Origin: Chryseobacterium sp. BGARF1
Lineage (GTDB): Bacteria > Bacteroidota > Bacteroidia > Flavobacteriales > Weeksellaceae
Direction of reading: 5' to 3'
Assembly: GCF_001677955.1 (NCBI RefSeq)
Contig: NZ_LELA01000097.1
Coordinates: forward strand, 1-32,312
Length of the DNA stretch: 32,312 bases
Positions within the stretch are counted from its first letter, which is position 1. Every line of letters begins with the position of its first letter. The translations under genes were made by a program, and so were the position numbers. Shown one piece after another: positions 14,029-21,383 of the stretch. The notes under the pieces were generated by a model. That model ran no database searches. It was not told where the DNA came from and saw nothing but the letters and a program-made list of their open reading frames with translations.

Positions 14029-14589
14029 ATGTCAGACAACAAACCAATTATAAGAACAGATGCACCAGCTCCGGAAGGATTTGAAGGAGAAGGATTTTTC
14101 GCAACGAAATTGAGCAGCGTTATCGGGATGGCTAGAAAGTTTTCACTTTGGCCTTTACCTTTCGCTACTTCTTGTTGTGGTATCGAGTTCATGGCTACTC
14201 TAAACCCAACGTATGACGCATCAAGATTTGGTATGGAAAGAAACTCTTTCTCACCAAGACAAGCAGATATGTTGATGGTTTGCGGAACTATTTCTAAAAA
14301 ATTAGGTCCCGTTTTAAAAGAAGTTTACACTCAAATGGCAGAACCAAAATGGGTAGTTGCTGTTGGAGCTTGTGCTTCAAGCGGAGGTATTTTTGATACG
14401 TATTCAGTTTTACAGGGAATAGATAAAATTATTCCGGTAGATGTTTACGTTCCTGGTTGTCCTCCAAGACCAGAGCAGATTATTGAAGGCGTAATGCAGG
14501 TACAGGCTTTAGCAGAAAGCGAAAGCATCAGAAGAAGAGATATGCCGGAATACCAAGCATTGCTTGATTCTTATAATATTAGCAATTAA
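14029..14589 (+). CDS. nuoB: NADH-quinone oxidoreductase subunit B
   Basis: A 186-aa peripheral subunit that holds the terminal 4Fe-4S cluster N2, which hands electrons to quinone. The cluster ligands are all present: SCCGIEF (C49, C50), VGACASSGG (C115) and VPGCPPRPE (C144). The N-terminal about 25 residues are variable as usual. The protein docks with NuoD and NuoC at the quinone site. nuoC begins 11 bp downstream. Confidence 0.97.
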   Translation: MSDNKPIIRTDAPAPEGFEGEGFFATKLSSVIGMARKFSLWPLPFATSCCGIEFMATLNPTYDASRFGMERNSFSPRQADMLMVCGTISKKLGPVLKEVYTQMAEPKWVVAVGACASSGGIFDTYSVLQGIDKIIPVDVYVPGCPPRPEQIIEGVMQVQALAESESIRRRDMPEYQALLDSYNISN

Positions 14590-14600
14590 TTGATACGGAA

Positions 14601-15095
14601 ATGACGAACGAATTTGTATTAGAAGCGATAACGAGAGAGTTTCCGGAATCTGTAATTTCCAGTTCAGAGCCTTATGGAATGCTGACTGTAGAAATTAAAA
14701 AAGAGGATATCAAAAAAATAATTCATTATCTTAAAGATTCATCATTGGAAATTAATTTCCTTACTGATGTTTGTGGAATCCATTACCCAGAATTTCCAGA
14801 GAAAGAAATCGGAGTTGTTTATCACTTGCATAATATGATGACGAATTTCAGAATCCGTTTGAAAATCTTCATGTCAAGAGAAAATATTGAGGTAGATTCT
14901 CTAACTGAATTATACGCAGGCGCCAACTGGATGGAAAGAGAAACTTTTGATTTTTATGGAATTAAATTTAAAGGACATCCGGATTTAAGACCTATCCTGA
15001 ATATGGAAGACCTTGGTTATCATCCAATGCTGAAAGAATACCGTCTTGAAGATGGTACAAGAACAGATAAGAACGACACCATGTTTGGTAGATAA
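14601..15095 (+). CDS. nuoC: NADH-quinone oxidoreductase subunit C
   Basis: A 164-aa peripheral-arm subunit (30-kDa subunit family) without cofactors that supports NuoD. The conserved C-terminal part ANWMERETFDFYGIKFKGHPD (about 112-132) followed by LRPILNMEDLGYHPMLKEY is diagnostic. It is separate from nuoD, unlike the fused nuoCD of enterobacteria. Length fits the unfused form. The 76-bp gap to nuoD contains a nine-unit heptad array. Confidence 0.96.
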   Translation: MTNEFVLEAITREFPESVISSSEPYGMLTVEIKKEDIKKIIHYLKDSSLEINFLTDVCGIHYPEFPEKEIGVVYHLHNMMTNFRIRLKIFMSRENIEVDSLTELYAGANWMERETFDFYGIKFKGHPDLRPILNMEDLGYHPMLKEYRLEDGTRTDKNDTMFGR

Positions 15096-15104
15096 AAATA
15101 TAAT

Positions 15105-15167
15105 GCAATAAGCAGTAAGCAGTAAGCAATAAGCTTAAAGCCTAAAGCCTAAAGCCTAAAGCATTTA
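15105..15167. repeat. Nine contiguous GC-led heptads in the nuoC-nuoD gap
   Basis: Nine 7-bp units in perfect phase: GCAATAA, GCAGTAA, GCAGTAA, GCAATAA, GCTTAAA, GCCTAAA three times, GCATTTA. The array fills nearly the whole gap and ends 4 bp before the nuoD ATG. Unlike the other gaps it shows no reverse-complement arm. Confidence 0.85.
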
Positions 15168-15171
15168 AATT

Positions 15172-16395
15172 ATGAAAGACAACTCATTATCTAATATACT
15201 TAACCAGCACAATAGTAACGAACAGATTGACGGGCAATTATACACCCTGAATTTGGGACCTACTCACCCTGCAACGCACGGAATCTTCCAAAACGTTCTT
15301 ACGATGGACGGTGAAAGAATTCTTCACGCAGAGCAGACCGTTGGTTATATCCACAGAGCTTTTGAAAAAATTTCTGAAAGAAGAAATTATGCTCAAATTA
15401 CGACGCTTACAGACCGTATGAACTACTGTTCTGCGCCAATCAACAATCTTGGATGGCACATGACGGTAGAAAAGCTGATTGGTGTAAAAGTTCCGAAACG
15501 CGTAGATTATATGCGCGTCATTTTAATGGAATTGGCAAGAATCGGTGACCACTTGATTTGTAACGGAGTAACCGGAATGGATGCAGGTGCAATTACAGGT
15601 CTTACCTATATGTTCATCGAAAGAGAGCGTATTTACGATATGTACGAGCAGATTTGTGGAGCTAGAATGACCACCAATATGGGAAGAATCGGAGGTTTTG
15701 AAAGAGATTTCACTCCAAAATTCCATGAGTTGCTAAAAGATTTCTTAAAAACATTCCCTTCAAGATTCCAGGAATTCTGTAATCTATTGGAGAGAAACAG
15801 AATATTTATGGACAGAACCATTGGTGCAGGTGCAATTTCAGCAGAAAGAGCATTAAGCTATGGTTTCACGGGTCCTAATTTACGTGCAACAGGTGTAGAT
15901 TATGATGTAAGAGTTGCACAACCTTATTCTTCTTATGAAGATTTCGATTTCATCATTCCTGTAGGAACTTCTGGTGACACTTACGACCGTTTCATGGTTC
16001 GTCAGCAGGAAATCTGGGAATCTTTGAAAATAATCAATCAAGCGTACGACAATTTGCCGGAAGGTCCTTTCCACGCAGATGTTCCAGAATTTTATCTTCC
16101 TGAAAAAGCTGATGTTTATAAAAAAATGGAAGCTTTAATTTACCATTTCAAAATCGTAATGGGAGAAACCGACGTACCAAAAGGAGAAGTTTATCATCCT
16201 GTAGAAGGAGGAAACGGAGAACTAGGATTCTATTTGGTGAGTGATGGAGGAAGAAGCCCTTACAGACTTCACTTCAGAAGACCATGTTTTATCTACTACC
16301 AAGCATATCCTGAAATGATCACAGGTTCTGTAATTTCAGACGCTATCGTTACGATGTGTAGTATGAACGTGATTGCGGGAGAATTAGACGCATAA
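15172..16395 (+). CDS. nuoD: NADH-quinone oxidoreductase subunit D
   Basis: A 407-aa peripheral subunit of the 49-kDa family that forms most of the quinone-binding pocket with NuoB. The N-terminal LNLGPTHPATHGIFQN (about 28-43) contains the conserved HPATHG loop. GRIGGFERDF and GFTGPNLRATGVDYDVR are typical interior motifs. The C-terminal block GRSPYRLHFRRPCFIY to CSMNVIAGELDA matches the family end, although most homologues end in VDR and this one in LDA. The start is 15172; the gap upstream holds the heptad array. Confidence 0.97.
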   Translation: MKDNSLSNILNQHNSNEQIDGQLYTLNLGPTHPATHGIFQNVLTMDGERILHAEQTVGYIHRAFEKISERRNYAQITTLTDRMNYCSAPINNLGWHMTVEKLIGVKVPKRVDYMRVILMELARIGDHLICNGVTGMDAGAITGLTYMFIERERIYDMYEQICGARMTTNMGRIGGFERDFTPKFHELLKDFLKTFPSRFQEFCNLLERNRIFMDRTIGAGAISAERALSYGFTGPNLRATGVDYDVRVAQPYSSYEDFDFIIPVGTSGDTYDRFMVRQQEIWESLKIINQAYDNLPEGPFHADVPEFYLPEKADVYKKMEALIYHFKIVMGETDVPKGEVYHPVEGGNGELGFYLVSDGGRSPYRLHFRRPCFIYYQAYPEMITGSVISDAIVTMCSMNVIAGELDA

Positions 16396-16401
16396 AAGAA
16401 A

Positions 16402-16530
16402 TTATAGATTTTGGATTATAAATTTAAATTAATCTAAACTCTTTAAATATAAATTAATATCAAAATTGATAGGATTTTTAGAACTAAGATTTTCATCTAA
16501 AATCTAAAATCTAAAATCTAAAATCTTTAA
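16402..16530. repeat. Heptad-repeat element in the nuoD-nuoE gap
   Basis: Right arm: four perfect TCTAAAA units (16496-16523) plus a degenerate TCTTTAA (16524-16530). Left arm: TTATAGA, TTTTGGA, TTATAAA (16402-16422), close to the reverse complement TTTTAGA in the same 7-bp phase. A roughly 70-nt AT-rich loop lies between. The right arm ends 2 bp before the nuoE ATG. Confidence 0.8.
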
Positions 16531-16532
16531 AT

Positions 16533-17042
16533 ATGAGCGAAACAATAGCTTTTAAACCGGAAAGTTTACAGCAGGTACACAAAATCATGGCAAGATATCC
16601 TGAAGGAAGACAAAAGTCTGCCCTTCTTCCTGTGTTACATTTAGCGCAGAAAGAATTTGGAGGATGGCTGGATGTTCCTGTAATGGATTATGTTGCTGAA
16701 TTATTGAGTATTAAACCTATCGAAGTATACGAAGTAGCTACTTTTTATACCATGTTTAATATGAAACCGGTGGGTAAATATGTTTTGGAAGTTTGCAGAA
16801 CCGGACCTTGTATGGTTCGTGGAAGCGAAAAAATTCTTGACCATATCAGAACTAAACTAAATATAAAAGATGGACAAACCACTGAAGATGGAATGTTCAC
16901 TTTAAAACCAGCTGAATGTCTTGGAGCTTGCGGATACGCACCCATGATGCAGCTAGGTAAGTTTTTTCACGAAAATTTAACGATAGAAAAAGTTGACGAA
17001 ATCCTTGATCTTTGCAGAGAAGGACAAGTTGATTTGGGCTAA
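16533..17042 (+). CDS. nuoE: NADH-quinone oxidoreductase subunit E
   Basis: A 169-aa thioredoxin-fold subunit (24-kDa family) of the NADH module carrying 2Fe-2S cluster N1a. The ligand motifs CRTGPC (C88, C93) and ECLGAC (C129, C133) are intact. The N-terminal helical part contains RYPEGRQKSALLPVLHLAQ and EVYEVATFYTMFN. It partners NuoF. Length is normal. The 102-bp gap to nuoF holds a palindrome and a heptad run. Confidence 0.97.
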   Translation: MSETIAFKPESLQQVHKIMARYPEGRQKSALLPVLHLAQKEFGGWLDVPVMDYVAELLSIKPIEVYEVATFYTMFNMKPVGKYVLEVCRTGPCMVRGSEKILDHIRTKLNIKDGQTTEDGMFTLKPAECLGACGYAPMMQLGKFFHENLTIEKVDEILDLCREGQVDLG

Positions 17043-17049
17043 TAGAAAT

Positions 17050-17141
17050 TTTAAAATCTAAATTTTAGATTTTAAATTATTCACTTAACGTTTAATACTA
17101 ATTAATGCAAAAGGCCAAAAGCTAATTGCAATAAGCAAATA
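17050..17141. repeat. Perfect 13-bp palindrome and five heptads in the nuoE-nuoF gap
   Basis: TTTAAAATCTAAA (17050-17062) and TTTAGATTTTAAA (17064-17076) are perfect inverted repeats with a 1-bp centre, built on the same AAAATCT unit as the A-B and D-E gaps. Further on, five phased heptads all start with GC: GCAAAAG, GCCAAAA, GCTAATT, GCAATAA, GCAAATA (17107-17141), ending 3 bp before the nuoF ATG. Confidence 0.7.
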
Positions 17142-17144
17142 AAA

Positions 17145-18500
17145 ATGAGTAAAAAACTTTTACTTAAAGACGCACACGTAGAAGGAATACGCTACTTCGA
17201 AACTTACCGCAAACAAGGAGGTTATGGAGCAGCTGAAAAAGCCTTTAAAATGACACCAGAAGAAATTCTTGAAGAAGTAAAAGTTTCAGGTCTTCGTGGT
17301 CGTGGTGGTGCAGGTTTCCCAACAGGAATGAAGTGGAGCTTTCTGGCAAAACCGGAAGGCGTACCAAGACACTTGGTAGTGAATGCAGATGAATCTGAAC
17401 CGGGAACTTTCAAAGACAGATATTTAATGGAATTTCTTCCTCATCTTTTGATTGAGGGAATGTTGATTTCATCTTTCGTTTTAGGTTCAAATGTTTCTTA
17501 TATCTACATCCGTGGAGAATATTCTTGGATTCCTGATATTTTAGAAGAAGCAATTGAAGAAGCTAAAGCGGCAGGATTTTTAGGTAAAAACATCTTAGGA
17601 ACTGGTTTCGATTGCGAAATTTATGTTCAAAGAGGTGGTGGAGCCTATATCTGTGGTGAAGAAACTGCTTTGCTAGAATCTCTTGAAGGTAAAAGAGGAA
17701 ACCCAAGATTGAAACCACCTTTCCCTGCTGTAAAAGGACTTTGGGAAAGACCAACGGTTGTAAATAACGTTGAATCTATCGCAGCAATCGTTCCGATTAT
17801 CGATATTACCGGTGCAGAATATGCAAAAATCGGTGTTGGTAGATCGACTGGTACAAAATTAATTTCTGCTTGCGGAAATATCAATAAACCCGGAGTTTAC
17901 GAAATCGATATGACCATTACAGTTGAAGAATTTATTTATTCTGATGAATATTGTGGTGGAATTCCAAACGGTAAAAAGCTAAAGGCTTGTATTCCTGGAG
18001 GAAGTTCAGTTCCGATTGTTCCGGCAAACTTATTATTGAAAACGGTAAACGGTGAACCAAGATATATGAATTATGAATCTCTTGCTGATGGTGGTTTTGC
18101 TACCGGAACAATGATGGGTTCAGGGGGATTTATTGTTTTGGATGAAGACCAGTGTATCGTAGAACATACCATGACTTTAGCGAGATTTTATAATCACGAA
18201 AGTTGCGGACAATGTACTCCTTGCCGCGAAGGAACGGGATGGATGTACAAAATTTTGAAAAAAATTGAGAAAGGAGAAGGAAAAATGGAAGACATCGATT
18301 TGCTTTGGGATATCCAGAGAAAAATTGAAGGAAACACAATTTGTCCTTTAGGTGATGCGGCAGCTTGGCCTGTTGCAGCAGCGATCCGTCATTTCAGAGA
18401 CGAATTCGAGTGGCATATTAAAAACCCAGAATTGTCTCAGACACAAAACTATGGTTTGGCAAATTATGCAGACCCTATTCCGGCAGCAGCTAGTAATTAA
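17145..18500 (+). CDS. nuoF: NADH-quinone oxidoreductase subunit F
   Basis: A 451-aa subunit (51-kDa family) that binds NADH and FMN and carries 4Fe-4S cluster N3, the electron entry point of complex I. Visible motifs are GLRGRGGAGFPTGMKW (about 49-64, NADH/FMN loop), VVNADESEPGTFKDR, GAYICGEETALLESLEG (FMN), and the cluster ligands SCGQCTPC (C354, C357, C360) with C400 in NTICPLGD. Length is normal. The next gene is not nuoG as usual but an outer-membrane protein gene starting 15 bp downstream. Confidence 0.97.
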   Translation: MSKKLLLKDAHVEGIRYFETYRKQGGYGAAEKAFKMTPEEILEEVKVSGLRGRGGAGFPTGMKWSFLAKPEGVPRHLVVNADESEPGTFKDRYLMEFLPHLLIEGMLISSFVLGSNVSYIYIRGEYSWIPDILEEAIEEAKAAGFLGKNILGTGFDCEIYVQRGGGAYICGEETALLESLEGKRGNPRLKPPFPAVKGLWERPTVVNNVESIAAIVPIIDITGAEYAKIGVGRSTGTKLISACGNINKPGVYEIDMTITVEEFIYSDEYCGGIPNGKKLKACIPGGSSVPIVPANLLLKTVNGEPRYMNYESLADGGFATGTMMGSGGFIVLDEDQCIVEHTMTLARFYNHESCGQCTPCREGTGWMYKILKKIEKGEGKMEDIDLLWDIQRKIEGNTICPLGDAAAWPVAAAIRHFRDEFEWHIKNPELSQTQNYGLANYADPIPAAASN

Positions 18501-18515
18501 TATGAATTTGGAATT

Positions 18516-19466
18516 ATGAAGAAGTTGATTGCTGTAGGGCTATTATTGTCTAATTTTGTGTTTGCTCAGAATATTAAAGACACTTTAAGTAAAGAAAAAT
18601 CTCTTGAAGAAGCTTGTGCTTTTCCTTCTGCTTCAAGGTCGTTAAAAAAAGCAAAGACTAAAGCTTTAGAAGAAAGTGAAACTATATCATCTTTTGAAGA
18701 AAATAAAAAAGATATAAATTCTTTTAAAAAAGGAGCAATGTTCGTTTTTTGGGGTTGGAACAGAGCAGGATTTAGCAATTCTGATATTAGATTTAAAGGA
18801 AATGGTTACGATTTTACATTAAATAATGTGGTAGCCCATGACAGACCTTCAGAATTAAGTATGGCATATATAGATCCTACAAGGCTTTCAATTCCTCAAT
18901 TTAATTTTAGATTAAGTTATTTTATTAAAGATAATCTTGCTTTAGTTGTAGGAACAGATCACATGAAATATGTGATGGATCAGGAACAGACTGTAGATTT
19001 TAAGGGAAATATATCAGATTCGAAATATGCAGCGATGGTTCAGAATGGGAAAGTAAATCTTACAGATCAAGAATTCTTGACTTTTGAGCATACAGACGGA
19101 CTTAATTATGTAAATGCAGGTCTTGAGAAATACAAAAATCTATACAGTAAAAAGAATTTTGATATTTTTTGGGCTTATGGAGCTGGTGTAGGAGTATTAT
19201 TTCCAAAATCTAATGTGAAATTATTCGGAAACGAAAGAAGTGATCGATACCATGTAGCAGGATTTGGGTTGGATGCAAGAACCAACATCAATTTTGTTTT
19301 TTGGAAGCATTGGATGGCAAGAGTTGAAGGTAAATTCGGTTATATTAATATGCCGGATATTAAAACAACTCTTAATAATAAACCTGATAAAGCCAGTCAG
19401 GACTTTGTATTCTACCAAGTTAATTTTGGGATCGGATATACATTTAATACGAAGAAGTATAATTAA
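18516..19466 (+). CDS. Predicted outer-membrane beta-barrel protein inserted in the nuo operon
   Basis: A 316-aa exported protein. MKKLIAVGLLLSNFVFA (1-17) is a clear signal peptide, cleaved before QNIKD. After a charged linker (about 20-70) follow alternating aromatic strands typical of a beta barrel, for example FRLSYFIKDNLALVVGTDHM, WAYGAGVGVLF and the final VNFGIGYTFNTKKYN. I do not recognise a named family and see no complex I motif. It starts 15 bp after nuoF on the same strand, so it should be transcribed with the operon. Its role beside complex I is unknown; the position may reflect insertion of a cargo gene into a highly expressed operon. Confidence 0.75.
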   Translation: MKKLIAVGLLLSNFVFAQNIKDTLSKEKSLEEACAFPSASRSLKKAKTKALEESETISSFEENKKDINSFKKGAMFVFWGWNRAGFSNSDIRFKGNGYDFTLNNVVAHDRPSELSMAYIDPTRLSIPQFNFRLSYFIKDNLALVVGTDHMKYVMDQEQTVDFKGNISDSKYAAMVQNGKVNLTDQEFLTFEHTDGLNYVNAGLEKYKNLYSKKNFDIFWAYGAGVGVLFPKSNVKLFGNERSDRYHVAGFGLDARTNINFVFWKHWMARVEGKFGYINMPDIKTTLNNKPDKASQDFVFYQVNFGIGYTFNTKKYN

Positions 19467-19496
19467 AATAGAGCTTAATAGGTAACAGCGTAGAAT

Positions 19497-20165
19497 ATGA
19501 GCGAAGAGGTTAGGAGATTAATTTTATTATTTTTTTTAATATTTTCATCAATATTTTATTCTCAAAAATCACCTCTTGAGATAAAAGCTTTAGGAAAAAT
19601 TGAAAGTGGTGATAAATTAAAAATTGAACTAAAAAATATATCGAAGGATACCTTAAAGTTGTTAGGAAATTTATATCTTGATTCTAGAACTTTTTCAGGA
19701 TTAAAAACGTCAGGGTTTGATTATTCTTATATAAAAAATTGTGAAGATAACAAAACATCATTTGCGAAGGTAGCTGAACAGCCACATAATTTTGGTGAAT
19801 TTGACGAGAAATTAATCATCTTAGAGCCAAACTCCAGTCATAATATCATTGTTTGGATTGTTGGTGGAGAAAGAATTTGTGGAAATCCTGACAACAATAA
19901 ATTAAAAATTACGTATAAAGTAGAATTGTGTAACGATTTTGCTGAAACATATAAAAAAGAGAAGAATAATTTTAGTGAAAAGATAAAAGATTTTGAAAGA
20001 AAATTTTCTAATTTAAAAAATAAATCAAGTGTAAAAGATTTTCAGGAACTTTCATATTTAATGAATGATTTGATAAGAACGAAAAAAATACTTGAAGGCT
20101 TTGAAAATTTAGAAATAGTTGCATCTCAACATCTTCAAGCCGAAACTGAATATATTCAATTTTAA
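19497..20165 (+). CDS. Hypothetical exported protein inserted in the nuo operon
   Basis: A 222-aa protein of unknown function. The start is MSEEVRRLILLFFLIFSSIFY with likely cleavage around SQKSP, a hydrophobic signal sequence but with an unusual acidic n-region (E3, E4). No alternative start codon lies between the ATG and the hydrophobic core. The body includes a beta-rich half (about 24-140, LKIELKNISKDTLKLLGNLY, PNSSHNIIVWIVGGERICG) and a charged helical C-terminal part (about 150-222). The first 24 bases match the first 24 of nuoG at 19 positions. It sits 30 bp after the barrel gene and 45 bp before nuoG. Confidence 0.7.
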   Translation: MSEEVRRLILLFFLIFSSIFYSQKSPLEIKALGKIESGDKLKIELKNISKDTLKLLGNLYLDSRTFSGLKTSGFDYSYIKNCEDNKTSFAKVAEQPHNFGEFDEKLIILEPNSSHNIIVWIVGGERICGNPDNNKLKITYKVELCNDFAETYKKEKNNFSEKIKDFERKFSNLKNKSSVKDFQELSYLMNDLIRTKKILEGFENLEIVASQHLQAETEYIQF

Positions 20166-20210
20166 ATAACTTAAAAGAGCGTAAAGGAAGTAACCTATAG
20201 CTTAAATAAT

Positions 20211-21209
20211 ATGAGCGAAGAAGTTAAAAAATTCAAAATAACGATAGACGGACAAACTGCTGAAGTTTTGCCCGGGACTTCTATTTTGGAAGCTGCAAGA
20301 CAAATCGGTGGAAAATCTGTTCCTCCTGCAATGTGTTACTACAGCAAATTGGAAACCAGTGGTGGAAGATGTAGAACATGTTTGGTAGAAGTTTCTAAAG
20401 GTTCAGAAGCAGATCCGCGTCCTATGCCAAAATTGGTAGCAAGCTGCAGAACCAATGTGATGGATGGAATGGAAGTGAAAAACCTTTCTTCTGAAAAAGC
20501 TCAGGAAGGTAGAAAAGCAGTTACTGAATTCTTGTTGGTAAACCACCCATTAGATTGCCCGGTTTGTGATCAGGCAGGTGAATGTCACCTTCAGGATTTG
20601 GGTTACGAGCACGGAAATCTTGAAACCAGAACTGAATTTGAAAGAAATACGTACGAAGCAGACGATTTAGGTCCACATATTAAATTGAATATGAACCGTT
20701 GTATTCTTTGTGCAAGATGCGTTTTAGCGGCTAATCAATTGACAGGTGAACGTGAGCACGGAATTCTTTTCAGAGGAGATCATGCTGAAATTTCTACTTA
20801 TTTAAATAAAGCTTTAGATAATGACTTCATCGGAAACGTGATTGACGTGTGCCCGGTTGGAGCATTAACAGACAGAACAGCTCGTTTCGCAAGCAGAGTT
20901 TGGTTTACAAAGCCAATGAACGGTTCTTGCAAATGTGATAAGTGTTCTGGAAAAGCAACAGTTTACTTGAAAGGTGACGAAGTTGTAAGAGTTACTGCAA
21001 GAAAAGATCAGTGGGGAGAAGTTGAAGAATTTATCTGTGACACTTGTCGTTTCGAAAGAAAATCTCTTTCAGACTGGAACATCGAAGGACCGAGACATAT
21101 CGACAGACATTCAGTTATTTCATTAAACCATTACGAGAAGCCTAAAGACGAATTGAGAGTTTTAGACAATCCAATGGCTAAAGAGATCAGCGAAAAAGAC
21201 GAAAAATAA
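20211..21209 (+). CDS. nuoG: NADH-quinone oxidoreductase subunit G, short form
   Basis: A 332-aa subunit (75-kDa family) carrying iron-sulfur clusters of the NADH module. 2Fe-2S ligands are C42, C54, C57, C79. The His-Cys3 4Fe-4S ligands are H112, C116, C119, C125 (HPLDCPVCDQAGEC). The second 4Fe-4S ligands are C164, C167, C170 and C214 (RCILCARC, DVCPVGALT). A further cysteine group follows (C240, C242, C245, C276, C279), at the place of the molybdopterin-family Fe4S4 domain. The large C-terminal molybdopterin-like domains of E. coli NuoG (about 900 aa) are missing; the ORF ends normally at TAA. Short NuoG proteins are, as far as I recall, the rule in Flavobacteriia, so this is probably not a truncation defect. 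Confidence 0.93.
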   Translation: MSEEVKKFKITIDGQTAEVLPGTSILEAARQIGGKSVPPAMCYYSKLETSGGRCRTCLVEVSKGSEADPRPMPKLVASCRTNVMDGMEVKNLSSEKAQEGRKAVTEFLLVNHPLDCPVCDQAGECHLQDLGYEHGNLETRTEFERNTYEADDLGPHIKLNMNRCILCARCVLAANQLTGEREHGILFRGDHAEISTYLNKALDNDFIGNVIDVCPVGALTDRTARFASRVWFTKPMNGSCKCDKCSGKATVYLKGDEVVRVTARKDQWGEVEEFICDTCRFERKSLSDWNIEGPRHIDRHSVISLNHYEKPKDELRVLDNPMAKEISEKDEK

Positions 21210-21217
21210 TAAATCGC

Positions 21218-21374
21218 TGGATGTCGGAAGTTTGATGATGGATGTTTTTCAGCTTTGAAAATATTTCCATTAAATTAGACTTCTGCTATTTAAAATAAAA
21301 ATTGATTAAACGATGATGAGTTGTGCGGCGAATTGCTAAACATCCAGCTTCCAGCTCCCATCTTCAAACATTTA
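21218..21374. repeat. Inverted heptad-repeat element in the nuoG-nuoH gap
   Basis: Left arm: TGGATGT, CGGAAGT, TTGATGA, TGGATGT (21218-21245). Right arm: ACATCCA, GCTTCCA, GCTCCCA, TCTTCAA, ACATTTA (21340-21374), whose reverse complements are TGGATGT, TGGAAGC, TGGGAGC, TTGAAGA. Both arms are in 7-bp phase and can pair over about 28 bp around a loop of about 94 nt. The right arm ends 9 bp before the nuoH ATG. Confidence 0.85.
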
Positions 21375-21383
21375 AATAATAAA

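Noticed and set aside
18502..18519. A five-codon mini-ORF (MNLEL) whose TGA overlaps the ATG of the outer-membrane protein gene
   Set aside because: It could couple translation, but such a short frame in AT-rich sequence is expected by chance and nothing else supports it.
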